DNA of 64,000 bases from Periconia sp. R9002. Its lineage: Eukaryota; Ascomycota; Dothideomycetes; Pleosporales; Periconiaceae. The notes beneath the pieces were generated by a model. That model did not search any database. It was not told the origin of the DNA and saw only the letters and a list, made by a program, of their open reading frames with translations. Positions 33,701 through 45,207 of the stretch are shown one piece after another. Each line of letters opens with the position of its first letter. Position 1 is the first letter of the stretch. The position numbers and the translations under genes were made by a program. Location: NCBI GenBank assembly GCA_023627715.1, contig JAMAHW010000049.1:1-64000 (forward strand), read 5' to 3'.

Positions 33701-35009
33701 AGTCATCGAGTCGGTGGACGCAGCCTCCCAAGGCGTGGTACAATCCGATGGTGCTGTTTCCCAAATCACCCGGCGCAAACTCGAAGCGTACGAGCAGATC
33801 AACAACTCTGATGACGAAGTCTTCCAAAACATCCTCTATGACTGGTACCTCAAGAAAGGATGGGCCGATCGCTTGTTGGAGATTCATTCACCGTTTGTCG
33901 TTGAATATCTCCGAAGGACTTCCGAAGAAAACGTTGCTCATGCAGATCTGCTCTGGCGTTACTATGCTCACTACAGCGACTTTTTGAGCGCGGCAGAGGT
34001 GCAGTTTCAGCTCGCGAAGAGTCAGTTTGAGCTGTCTTTGGAGAAGAGGATAGAGTATCTGTCGCGGGCAAAAGCGAACGCATCGACACGTATGACTGGC
34101 TTTTCTGAAACAGGCGTACGGAATAGGCAATCCAGACAAGAGCTGCTGCGCAATATCTCGGATTATCTAGATATTGCCAATATCCAAGATGATTTGTTGG
34201 AGAGGATCAAGAGTGACACTCGCTTGCAGGGTGCTCGCAGAGAAGAAGTCATCAGAGATCTGGATGGTGCCATCCAGGCAATAGATGAAGTAAGTTTTCT
34301 ACGTCTGTGTCACTGAACACGAACTAACCATTACATCTAGCTCTACCACAAATACGCAGACCAGGCCGGATACTACGACATCTGCCTCTACATCTACCAC
34401 TCCGCCGACTACCGCGACCTAACCAACATCCGACACACATGGTCCAACCTCGTCGAGCAAGAACACCGCGAAGCCATCTCGCAGCGGCAAACCTCACCCT
34501 GGGAACGCGTCAGCCTCAAGGTCGAAGAAATCGGCCGCCGCGTCAACCTCAACGAGAACGTCTTCCCCATCAACATCATCCTCCAGATCCTGCTCCAATA
34601 CCACCTCACCTTCTACACGACCGACCCCGCGGCCCTGCGCAACGCCGCAGACCCAAACCTCCTCCTCTGCTCCTCCTTCACATGGCCCATCGACGTGTTT
34701 GTCCACCTCAACGCCCCCTTCGAGCTTCTCATCGCTACACTCGAGGCTATGTGGTATGCGCAGGAGGAACCCTTCCGCTCCCGCGCGAACCGGAAACAGC
34801 TTGTTAAGTGGATTATTTATACCGTCGAGCAGTGGCGCGATGTCAGCAGGCGCGAGGGCAGTCTGTTCGGCGGCGCAGAGAACGCGATTGGGCTTGCGGA
34901 GTGTTTGAGGGTCGTGCTGAGCGGGAACGAGTTGAGGGACCGCGAGGATGTGGAGTGGGTTGAGCGCGGGAGGGAGGTGCATCAGTTGGTTGAAGAGGCC
35001 GCGAGGTGA
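30785..35009 (+). CDS. NUP170: Nuclear pore complex protein Nup170/Nup155
   Basis: Inner-ring scaffold nucleoporin of 1354 residues, the usual size for Nup155/Nup170. Exons are 30785-31019, 31076-33502, 33556-34289 and 34341-35009; donors GTGGGT, GTAAGT and GTAAGT keep frame throughout. The first 60 residues are a Pro/Ala/Gln-rich flexible head. An N-terminal beta-propeller begins near QGYSGEYDLPDERHEAWFPF and includes INHAYVTVDNQLYLWDY, the family hallmark. The C-terminal half is an alpha-solenoid (for example REAYYRKRTSCYELVFRVIE and DDEVFQNILYDWYLKKGWAD). The protein anchors the membrane-proximal ring and FG nucleoporins. Nothing is missing or truncated. Confidence 0.95.
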
Positions 35010-35769
35010 TGGGAGAGTAGATGGACGAGAGATGCTTGCAAGTTTTTTGTTCTGTAAAAAAACGAGGATATGCGGATTATTCACCTGATGAAGGAACTTG
35101 TAACATGGCATCCATCAAAGGGAAACTTCTTGCTGATCGTATTGATGGATGTAGCAACAAGTTCAAATCCGCAATGTAATGTTGGCATTGATGATGAATG
35201 GAAAGGATGTTAGTTGCTTGGATTCTTTTTTTTTGTATCTTGCTTCTTCTTCTTCCCTACTCTTATCGAATTCTTTCGGAGCTTGGTTGGTTGGGTAGGG
35301 CGGTGGGGGTTTAAAGGCCGGGGGAATGGAATTCATTTATTGCTTCTCTTTCTTTTCTATTTTAGCGGATGGGATGGTTCGGAGGGAGGGGAGAGTGGGG
35401 AGAGTGGGGAAGGGGTACTGATCGACCAGGCAGGCAGACTTTTTCTCTCTCTGCTCTAGCTCAACTTGGTCCTGTTGTCGTCTGTCTGTTGTTTGTTGTT
35501 TGGATCAATGCCAATCAATGCTTGGAAATATCAAATATTGTCAAGTCAAGCTGTTGATTGATTGGTTACCGCACCCACCGGACACAGAGAGAGAAAGGGA
35601 CAGACAGAGGGAGGGGAACGGTGTGTCTTCGTGGAAGTTGAACACACCAGAACAGAGTAAACCACAGTAGAGTAGATAACATGTACGTACGTAGATCCAC
35701 TCACCCAGCGTTCAGTCTGACCGACTGACGTGTGCGTTTGTTTGAGACGACATGAGAATGGGAGTGAGA

Positions 35770-35868
35770 NNNNNNNNNNNNNNNNNNNNNNNNNNNNNNN
35801 NNNNNNNNNNNNNNNNNNNNNNNNNNNNNNNNNNNNNNNNNNNNNNNNNNNNNNNNNNNNNNNNNNNN
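35770..35868. other. Run of 99 undetermined bases (assembly gap)
   Basis: Ninety-nine consecutive N, bounded by GAGAATGGGAGTGAGA-type sequence on the left and a hexanucleotide array on the right. The true length of the missing part is unknown. Confidence 1.
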
Positions 35869-35952
35869 AATGAGAATGAGAATGAGAATGAGAATGAGAA
35901 TGAGAATGAGAATGAGAATGAGAATGAGAATGAGAATGAGAATGAGAATGAG
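35869..35952. repeat. AATGAG hexanucleotide microsatellite
   Basis: Fourteen perfect AATGAG units directly after the gap, so the array probably extends into it. In one frame it reads as an Asn-Glu repeat and on the other strand as a His-Ser repeat; both are translations of the repeat and not genes. Confidence 0.97.
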
Positions 35953-36967
35953 GGTTGAGATGTACTGAGTATTGCATGTGTTCGTATGTCATTGTCGTCG
36001 TCGTTGGTGTTGTTGTTTTGTTATGTGCGTGTAGGTATGAGGTATGAGGAAGGAGAGGAGGGAGGGAGGGGGAAGGAGGGGTGTGTGCTGGTTTTGGTTC
36101 TTGCATGGATGGAGTGATTGGTGTGTTGGGGAGGGAAGGAGGGATGGAGGGTTGTGTGCTGGTTCTTGTTCTTGCACGGATTGATAAGGGTGGAGGGGGG
36201 GGGGGGGGGGTGGGGGGGAGGGGATTCAAGCTAGTCATGCATGATTGATGGATTGATGTGTTAGTATGCTTGATATGCTGTTCGGTGTGGTTGTTGGGTG
36301 TGGTTATTTGGTCGTGGCGATGACGTTGCTGCTGGGCGGAGGGAAGTCGCGGATGACTTCACGCGGTAACTACTTAGGTAGTGCTGCCTCGTGATGTGTG
36401 CCGCGTGCAACCTTGGAAGGTTAAAGCAAGAACATTGAAAGGAGAGGTACGCAGATCAGCCTCCTCTAGGTAGGTAGTTGCTCCATCGCTGAATCGATCC
36501 ATGCAATCTGAAGCTAGTCTTCTGACGTTGACGTTGTATGTGCCTAGGTGTTCTCAATGATTTCGTGTGTACTCGGGTTGTTCGGGATGGTGATGGTTGG
36601 TCGGTTGGATGTATTGATGGCGAGGATGTACTCGGTTGGGTGGCTAGGTACATGCGAAGGGGATTGGATGTGCGGATGTATGAATGCAAGTACGTTCCAG
36701 ATTTCGGCTGTGGTTCGAAACAGGGTGAAAGTGAAGGTGCTGAATCGCACTTTCTCAGACTAGACGTCATGACGTTACTGCTGAAGCATGCGTCACACTC
36801 ATTGCTTGACATGATTTCTATGCTAACTACATGTATGTGTCCAAAGCAATTCGATTCAACTTGTGAGGCAAACGAATGTTCGAGTCGGCTGTTTCGAAAC
36901 GGATGAGGAAGATAGCGTAGGAAGGCGTTGGGTGGATGGGTTGGTAGGGCTGAAGGTTTGCGAAATG

Positions 36968-39898
36968 TTACTCTGTAGCGACCTGCTTACCGATGGCAGA
37001 TTCCAGCAGCTTTACGATAGACTTGTGCCCCATCTTCTTGGCCAACGATAGTGGCTTCTTTAAATCCACCGTGCCATTGTCAACTAGTAGCTTTACAATT
37101 GACTTGCGCCCATTCTCCACGGCGTACCATAGTGCCGTCTGACCGAAGGAGTCCTTCGAATTTACGTCCACCTCGCTAATGCCAATTAGTAGCTTTACAG
37201 TTGACTCGTGCCCCTTCCTTGCGGCTGACGAAAGTGGCGTCCGACCCTTAGGGTTCTTCGAATCTATGTCCACCTTACCACTATCAACCAGCAGCTTTAC
37301 TATCTCCTCTCGCCCGTTCCTTGCGGCGTGCGATAGTGCCGTCTGACCAAAGGAGTCCTTTGAATTTACATCTACCCTTTTAGTGTTAACTAGTAGGTTC
37401 ACGACCGCCTTATGCCCGCTCTTAGCGGCCCATGACAGTGGCGTTCGACCGTAGTTGTCCTTCGAATTTACGTCTACCTTCCTAGTGTTAACCAGTAGCT
37501 TCACGACCGCCTTATGCCCGCTCTTAGCGGCCCATGACAGTGGCGTCCGATCGTAGGAGTCCTTCTGATCTGGGTCTACCGATGGATTCTCCAGAAGTAA
37601 CTGGATTATATCTGCCAAGCCCGAATGAGCTGCATAGTGCACGCCCTGAAAATCTAAAGGAAAACGCTGACTATATTCAGGAAACTGGTCTACTCTTTTA
37701 ACAAACAACACTTGACTTGCGCATGAGCATTTCCGCTTGTCTAGGAAAAAGTCCAATGGCAGATCATGCAGACTGTGTTTGGCCGCCTTGCGGACATGCT
37801 TTCCCAAGCTCAGAGCGGCATACTCGAGTAGTGCGTTTTCCCTCAGCCGACACTCGTAGAGTTTATCAGTTGTGCAGTGGCCGTCACTGAACACGCCGAG
37901 TGATAAGTACTTGAGACATGCTGTTGCGATATCCCGTTGTGCCTGTGGGAAATGGTGTGTGCCCCTTCGTTCGAAGTATTCTTGTGTGGTTTTATGAACC
38001 AAGCCGATGATATTGCTTTTTTCGTCAATCTTGACCAACCCTGCAGCGTTGACGATTATGCTCCGCGGTGTCAGGATCTCCTCAGAAACAGATTTGTCAT
38101 TAGGACCGAGTTCATCGACAGCTACTGCATGCTGGACCTCCTCAAGTCGAAGAGGCCTAACTGCGTGGACTATCCAGGACAAAACGCGCAAGGCAATATT
38201 TCGCGTAGGCTGTTGTTTAATTCTCTCCAAGGCTTTGTCATAACTATCATCCAGAGTGGTTGGCAGTTCATTCAATGCCATCTTGACAGCTCGACGATTG
38301 GTCATTGATGAGAGAAACTCGAGATAGAGCCGCGCGGCCAGGAACCTTTAGTTGCCTCAGTACTCCAACTGAAATTAGGTAAGAATAAAGCAGAAGTGAA
38401 CTCACATCCCATCAGCCTTTGATGCAATGGCCTGCAGAATCATGTTGTGGAGAGTGGAATCTTCTCGACAAAACTGAAGCAAAACGATCTCGGACTGGAG
38501 CTGTCCTTGAACGTAGGTTCTGATATCCGCCTCGCTAGCACGTATGTCGATAAGTGTTGCTCCGCCTAGGATTCCTGCTGTATCGTCGATATGTCTTGAT
38601 GTATATAGCAGCCGCATATTGGACACAGAATCCTTCAAGTTAGTAAGTAGGTCGCTCCATATAGGTTGCCCATTCTCATCTATACACTCGTCCAATGCAT
38701 CGATGATAACATACACCTCAGAGCATTCCTTAGTCAGCTGTTGAAGCAGGTTCAGGTACTCCGGAAAAGTCGGTCGTGTCTCTTTTCCACGGTGCTTCTC
38801 ATATAAGGTACGTACGTCATCTGGTATGACCTGCCTTCGCTCTACTATCTGCCGGACGATTGCGCCAAGAAAGTATTCGTTACTTTGTGATTGGTACTCC
38901 TTGTGGTTGCAGTAGATGAACGCAAGTCCTATGCCTTGAGCCGGCAAATCGCCCTCAAGGAAGTCGACCACAGTCGATCTTACTAGTCAGCTTCATTTCT
39001 CCTTTGTTCCAATAGGATTCTACTCACACTAGCACGGTTTTGCCAACACCAGCTAACGTCAAGTTAGGTTCATCTTAAATACATTTAGAATGTAACACAT
39101 GACTCACGACTCCCTAGGCACCAAACTGTGTCCTTGTTTCCCTCTTCCCAATCAAGAAAATCCGGATGTTCAATAAGCCATTGCCCGGTTCCAGGTTGTC
39201 TTTGATTGGAAAAATCCGCTTGCTGTAACCAGAAATTTTTGGGCGATAACCAGCCAAGTATATTTCGAGTTTCTTGGTCTTCAATGCTCGTTAGCCATTC
39301 GTGTCAACTATGTAAAAGAGCAAAGTGGGCATCTAGGGCTAACAGTACCTTCTTGCCAGCGCACAAGCGAAGCCACATCGTGGCGAATTACTGAGATGCT
39401 CTGGCTGCACATTCATATCAGCTAAATCCTTCCGTAACAATACTGGTATACAAACATTTGAAGCACTTGCAGAGCTAAATCGAGGTTGGAACGAGCCTCA
39501 GCAACAGCTCGTTGAAATTCATTCAACGTCTCTTCTTTAAACGGATACAGCGCTCTTCGTACGTGGCGTCGCATTGTAGCTCGCGCTCCTGGTTTCGGTG
39601 CTTCTGTACCTTGTATCTTCTTCAGTTCGTCTTCGAGTTTCTCCAGAGGCTCGCGAATGCGGTCGATATTCTCCTCCACGTTGTCCTTTACAACCTTGTC
39701 AAATTTGGCGGGAGGTTGGATAGCGGCTAACACGATCGTTAACGTTTCTGATAGGCTTTCGAGCGATGTACATGTATCTGACACAGCATTGTCTTGGTCC
39801 TTCCATGATCCATAGTACTTCAAAAGCCCTTGGGATATTTGTATGGCGAGCGAGACGATGCCCACAACACTGCCTGCGACTCCCAAAGCCTCAGCCAT
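36968..39898 (-). CDS. NLR-like STAND protein: HeLo-like N-terminus, NACHT, ankyrin repeats
   Basis: An 881-residue signal-transducing ATPase of the fungal NLR type, likely in nonself recognition or programmed cell death. Hand-spliced exons: 39898-39452, 39400-39349, 39278-39108, 39052-39028, 38978-38406 and 38345-36968. The N-terminal 150 residues (MAEALGVAGSVVGIVSLAIQ) match the fungal STAND N-terminal domain related to HeLo. The joins restore SISVIRHDVASLVRWQE, then DQETRNILGWLSPKNFW and GTGQWLIEHPDF, then the Walker A GSPGVGKT at about residue 222. VYVIIDALDEC is the Walker B, and LLYTSRHID the sensor-like strand. The region after it (LPTTLDDSYDKALERIK; VLSWIVHAVRPLRLEEVQHA) is the usual NACHT-associated helical part. 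About seven ankyrin repeats of 34 residues run from 655 to the end. Three of the five acceptors are AAG, so transcript data would settle the exon edges. Confidence 0.85.
37040..37650 (-). repeat. Ankyrin-coding tandem repeat, 102-bp period
   Basis: Within the last exon of the NLR-like gene, 34-codon ankyrin units repeat in tandem. Two neighbouring units near 37380-37570 share long identical stretches, both encoding RTPLSWAAKSGHKAVV. Two others share VDVNSKDSFGQTAL. Units near the C-terminus are more diverged and the last is shortened (KPLSLAKKMGHKSIVKLL). Confidence 0.85.
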
Positions 39899-41340
39899 GG
39901 TCGAACCTTGTCAGCAGGGATATCACGACAAGCACTTGAGTCCGAGAATAAAAAAAGCGTTTCGCAAGATGGATATGGAGAATACAGATTGCGCTCTCTT
40001 CTGCTGAGATTGCGCTACGACAATGCTATGAGCATGTAGTCCGCCAACGTCGAAGACAACTGAGGCTGGAACGCAGACCTCTGTTTCACGGTGGGTGAGT
40101 AACCTGACGGTCGATAGTGGGGAATACGGAAATAAATAGCGGCAGCGAACTGTTTGAAGAGGGCAAAGATACTATAGCGGATAGAGAGAAAGGTTTGTGA
40201 CATTGATGTTGTAGAGAATAAGCGGAGCGATCAGGCCAACCACCCCAGCCCCCACGAAGGCTTGCCGAACCCAACGAAATCATTATTAGAGACAGTATAA
40301 TTAAGAGGATTTACAATAAGCGATTGAAGCTTTAAATCACCGCTACCAGGGGGAAAGTCGACTCTCACCAGCTATACTTCTGCGAGCTCAAGCTATGATT
40401 GAGAAGTAGGTCAATCCAATCCATATACCTTCTGTAAAAATCACGTGTTTAGGATATATTATGTAAGGGGATATGCCAAGGCTTTAGCTTACAAGTAAGG
40501 TCAACTGGTACTGTAGAGTGCACGTTGGAGTTGAAACTGGTTTCGCTAGCGACTATATCAGACATCAATGTACACAGTCTCTCAACATATCTTCTACGAC
40601 CTGCGAATAGTCCATCGTAAGGTGCGCCAAACCCTCTTATGCTTCTTGATATTTTCCCTCTTCCCCACATTTCCATGCAGGCACGGAAGATAAGTTAATT
40701 AATGGTTTTCATTACAGGGATCCCCCACTCAGATTAAGGGATGTGGGTACTTCGTGATCACCCGACTATATTCTTTTGGAAATTATTAGCCGATTGGAGG
40801 TAGGAGTTGTGCCTCCAATCATTTTTGGTGTGTGTTTGAGCGTGAGTAGATTAGTGTATTTGTGCATCTATCTCTTTTTGTATTTCTCCGATGTTGTTAT
40901 CAATTGATGCCACTGTGGTTTCGGCGGTGGATTTCAGCGGTATGTTTAGGGGGTAAAGTGAACTAGAGTCTAACGCTGGTTTATTTGGTTGATTGGAGGT
41001 TTGTTGCTGGTGGAAATACCTGGGTAGGGTCATAGGCTGGGACTGTTGATTGTCCCATCAATCAGGGTTCCTGGTCAATGGATCCATATGGTAAAAACAG
41101 AGCAGGACAATCAAAGCGAACGGCCATGCTTCGGTGTATTTCTCTCGCGAGAGGGGGGCGAGAGGGGAAGTTGTAAATAGTCAGTGACGCCGACGACAGG
41201 GATTCGTGAGTATATGGACCCGAGGTAATCATGGATCAGATATCAATATAATATACTCAGGTACACATCTATATATCTATACAACTGCGTCTACCTGCCC
41301 AAATCCTTACCCTCCGCTTCCCTCCCTTCACTCGCCCACG
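39899..41340. other. Intergenic between the NLR-like gene and the GH5 gene
   Basis: The two genes diverge, so both promoters should lie here. A 9-bp perfect inverted repeat (GATTGGAGG and CCTCCAATC, 11-base loop) sits at 40792-40820. No supported gene is visible. Confidence 0.6.
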
Positions 41341-42706
41341 ATGCACCTCCTCACTACCCTAATAACCTTCACCTCCCTCTCCCTCCTCCCGCTCACCCAT
41401 GCCTTCCCAAACACTCCCTTCATCACATCCGGCCAATGGATCCATGACTCGACCGGCGCAAACTTCACCTACGCGGGGGTAAACTGGCCGGGTGCAGCAG
41501 ACGTCATGATCCCGGAAGGTCTACAATACCAATCCATCGCGAACATTGTGTCTAAGATTAAGAGCCTGGGCATGAATGTCGTGCGGTTGATGTTTGCGAT
41601 TGAGATGATAGATGATGTGCTAGATCGCGGCGGGGATGTGAAGGTGCGGGATGCATTGAGTAAGGCGCTGGGAGCGACGAATGGAGATAAGGTGTGGGGT
41701 CAGATTGTGAAGAACAACCCGGCGTTTGGGGCGTCGACTACGCGGTTGCAGGTACGTGTTCAGGCATTATCTCTGTTTTTGTGGGGAGAGATAGTAGGGT
41801 GTGAGGCTGATTGATGTCCGTGCAGGTTTTCGACGCCGTTGCCGCCGAGTTGAATAAACAGGGGATTTATGTCCATTTGGATAATCATATGTCCAAGGGA
41901 GCTTGGTGCTGCTCGACGAATGATGGGAATTCGTGGTTTGGAGATACGTACTTTGATGCGGCGAAGTGGAAAAGGGGGGTTGCATACATGGCCCAGCACG
42001 TTAGTACTCTCCACTCTCTCCCAATGCGCAAAATCGCTCGTAACTGATCCCTCAAAAACAACAGGGCAAAGCCTGGCCCAACCTGATTTCCATCGGCCTC
42101 CGCAACGAACTCCGCAAACCCGACACCGCCGGCTCATCCCTCCCCTACAACTGGTCCACCTGGTACTCTCAAGTCACATCCACCGCAACCTCTGTCAATG
42201 CCGCCAACCCAGCCATCCTCATCTTCCTCTCCGGTCTCGATTACGACACTACTCTCTCTCCTATCCCTTCCGCCGAGAGCCTCGGAAACGGCCAAAAATT
42301 CACCCTCTCATCTTTCCCCTACGCCAACAAACTCGTCCTCGAACTCCACAACTACCAAAACTCCGCGACAAGCTGCAGCGATATGGAAAACGGCCTATGG
42401 AATAACGGTTTCAGAGCTACCTACCCCTCTGCGATAAACCGCATGCCCGTTGTATTGACAGAGTTTGGCTTCACGCAGACGGGGGATGAGTATAATAAGG
42501 TGTATGCGAGCTGTATTCGCACGCTGATGCAGAAGTGGAAGACCGGCTGGATGGTTTGGGTCCTGAGTGGAAGTTATTATATTCGGAGTGGGACGCAGGA
42601 TTATGAGGAGGCTTGGGGGTTGTTGAATCATGGATGGACGGATTGGAGGAATGCGCAGGCGATTGCGGCGTTGAAGGGGTTCGTGAGTGCCAGTGTTGCG
42701 CAGTAG
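41341..42706 (+). CDS. Secreted glycoside hydrolase family 5 (cellulase-type fold)
   Basis: A 408-residue GH5 enzyme in three exons, 41341-41751, 41826-41999 and 42065-42706. A signal peptide is evident (MHLLTTLITFTSLSLLPLTH, cleavage near the following Ala). GH5 landmarks: WIHDSTGANFTYAGVNWPG at the start of the barrel, MNVVRLMFAIEM, YVHLDNHMSKGAWCC, the acid/base Glu in SIGLRNELRKP and the nucleophile Glu in VVLTEFGFTQ. A late Trp-rich segment (GWMVWVLSGSYYIRSG) closes the active site. Exact activity (endoglucanase, mannanase, exoglucanase) cannot be told. No carbohydrate-binding module or linker is present. The protein likely acts outside the cell on plant or fungal wall glucans. Confidence 0.9.
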
Positions 42707-44260
42707 GGAGGGGGGGGGGGGGGGGGGGGAAAGCGTAGCGGATCACAATTCCGAGACATGTGTTGAATTTCCATGTTTATATTGAAATATCGATGGAATA
42801 TTTCCCTGGTCCTCTTCTCTCACTTTCATGCCTCCAGCTTTTGATCTTTATTCTCGTTTAGAGGTGTTTGACTTATTCACGATAAACAAAAGACCAAGTT
42901 AGCAAGAAAGTCAGCGTATGACGAAAACATAAATGTTGTGAATAACAGCGCATTGCATTATTAAACAAAAGGTGCTTGCTTACCTGTGACAGTTCAAATC
43001 TTTGATTCCATAAGGCTGCGTGCCTTCTTTTGTTACGTATCTTTTCTACTCCTACCATTTTTTTGTGGAAGTAGAACCTAAGCCCCCCCCGCCCCCATGA
43101 AAATCAGTTTTCGAATAAGATAGACTGCGTTAAAGGATCTGAGGTTTATTTTGCGAGTTTTGTATGCTATTTTAGATCTTCTTTTGATTGTGAAAGTGCT
43201 GTGTTTCACTTTCTTTTGGCTATATACATGAACGTCGATCTCAAGATGTCTGCTACGAAGGACATTGAAAATGATTTTCTGAATCTTAACATTGTCTGCT
43301 GCACCTGCGATGCACCTGCAAGTACTCAATGCTAGACATGCATCCCGAAAAGACACTTGATGAAATCACCAACGTCAGCCACAGCAAGGATAAACATGCA
43401 CTCCTGTAATCGATGTGTTGCATACCGTTACTGCATCAACGGAACATTTTCGCTGTGCTTCGCAGCAAATCTGCATAAAACATTACAACAACACTCTTCT
43501 CCCCTGCAATCCACTAACGATGACATCAACAAAATTTCTCGCATCCTCAACTTAGCCACTGCCAGCCCCATCGCAAGGAAACCTCACACGCAACGCATCG
43601 CACATGCAAACTTGTCTATACATCTTAGTGTAAACACTGCCTCGGGAACGCCATAGTCGGACCGTGGGTTAGTTAGTCTAGCTCAGCAGCGCGGCGCCTT
43701 CAACATGTGGTAAACTCTCCCCATCCCACACTCACCCAAAAACGCACAAGCACCCGCGCGCGCCGCTAGCGTAGGAGAAAATCTCCGCGCCTCGTCGAAA
43801 TTTGTGTACAGGGGCCGCACGGTCGATGTGGGTTGCTGGGGAATTTAAGCTTTCTGTGGTTGACGTTTCCTTTCGGATATCAGTTGGAGAGCCGAACGGA
43901 GGGGCATAGACGTGGACTTGGCGGGACGGCGGGGTGCGGAATACGGAGTAGGCGGATGCTCGGATGTGGTTGGGACGAGTGTCGAGATCAATCTTTCTGT
44001 TTTTTGATGGGTTGTTTGGGAGTGGTTGTTTCCCGATGGGCGGGAAATGAGGTTTTGCGTGGGGAGCGAAGTTAAGGTACTGTGTAGTTTATTGACTGAT
44101 GACTTCGTTTGTGTTAAGCTTCTTTGGTCAATTCTTTGTTTTTCTGGCTGGTCTTACATCTTTTTCCAACCAGCTCCTGTTCTTTTTCTTCCTTTGAGAA
44201 TCAGAGCTGCTTCAGTGTGGTCATTTCCTAGGTCCCTTTACGACTCAAACAGAAGCAAAT
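42707..44260. other. Intergenic between the GH5 and DUF1772 genes
   Basis: It begins with a G run of about 22 bases just after the GH5 stop (42707-42729, one A interruption). Short open frames have no support. A tRNA A-box-like TAGCTCAGCAGCG near 43679 has no T-arm behind it. The right end holds the promoter of the DUF1772 gene. Confidence 0.6.
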
Positions 44261-44849
44261 ATGTCGGACAATCCTCTCGTGAAAGCTGTCGCAGGAACTT
44301 GCATTGGCTTCTCCTTCATCCTCGTCGGTACGCTACCCCTCCTCTTTCTCATATACACACCAAGAAGAAGCATCACCAACTAACCCTCGCCTAGGAAATG
44401 CCATCACGCAAACCTATATGACGGTCCCGGCCCTAGTCGTCGACTTCCCCAAACCCGGCACGCCAGAACACACCTCTCGTGCGCGCCTCATCGGCAAACA
44501 ATGGCCTTTGTGCTGGAGTGTAGGCAACGTCTTCTTCCGGCCCATCTCAACTTTCGGCATCGTTGGCTACGGGTTCTCGGCGTACATGGTGTACCGCGAC
44601 GGACCACTTACGCGTGCAGACTGGAGGGTGTTCGCCATCGCCGCCGCGCTTCACTTTACCACTGTTGTGCACTCCGCCGTCAATATGCAGCCCATCAATG
44701 ACAAGTTGGAGGCATTGGCAGGTAGGACGAGCGAGAAAGACCTCGTGCATGCTGAGGGCATTGCGAGGAGGTGGGCGAGTTGGAATCGCGTTCGGTTGGT
44801 GACGCCGGTGCTAGCTGGCGCGTTGGCGCTTTGGCAGTTGGTGCAGTAG
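44261..44849 (+). CDS. DUF1772 / anthrone-oxygenase-like membrane protein
   Basis: A 173-residue small membrane protein in two exons, 44261-44327 and 44395-44849 (donor GTACGC, CTAAC branch, acceptor CCTAG). The spliced start reads SDNPLVKAVAGTCIGFSFIL then VGNAITQTYMTVPAL, which fits the DUF1772 pattern with an early membrane segment and a conserved Asn. Later membrane segments are VGNVFFRPISTFGIVGYGFS and the stretch around VFAIAAALHFTTVVHS. The C-terminus WNRVRLVTPVLAGALALWQL is typical. Characterised members oxidise anthrones to anthraquinones in polyketide pathways; many others have no known role. With the neighbouring NmrA-like, SnoaL-like, FAD and P450 genes it may belong to a metabolite cluster. 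Confidence 0.82.
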
Positions 44850-45207
44850 ATGGAGAAAGGTGGAATCTGTGCAGGTGAGGTGATGGTAGTGAAGGTGGCT
44901 GGTTGAGAAGAAGGGTAGTGCTGTTGTTTTAATACTTTTTGTAGATTTAATATGTTCTAATCCGGTATCATCATTACATGCTGTTCGTGACCCTATCAGT
45001 GGACATTCAAGTGCTCATATCGCTGTAGTAATGTCACATCCGCAGGTCTTTTTTTTCCGAGTAACGTCCAGTGAACATGTTTACATTGAAATTTGTCTGT
45101 AAGATAGAATAATTACTAAAAAAATCGATTCATTGAAGGAATGTGTATACTCTAATTCCTCGGTTGCTATTACGCCTAGAATTACAATTCAATACTGACA
45201 TCTGTCT
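44850..45207. other. Short convergent intergenic region
   Basis: About 360 bases between the 3' ends of the DUF1772 and NmrA-like genes. It is AT-rich with T runs and holds no gene. Confidence 0.7.

Larger units (their letters stand above)
35010..36967. other. Intergenic with assembly gap and many simple repeats
   Basis: About 2 kb holding the NUP170 3' UTR, an unresolved gap, a GAGAAT-type hexanucleotide array, a G-run near 36197-36222 and GGTAGG-type motifs. Open frames here are repeat translations and shadows. I see no gene. Confidence 0.65.

Noticed and set aside
35546..36238. Apparent protein with long His-Ser or Asn-Glu repeat across the gap
   Set aside because: It is translation of the AATGAG microsatellite and of the N run.
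43670..43750. tRNA-like A-box TAGCTCAGCAGCG
   Set aside because: No matching acceptor stem, anticodon arm or GGTTCGAnnCC T-arm follows.
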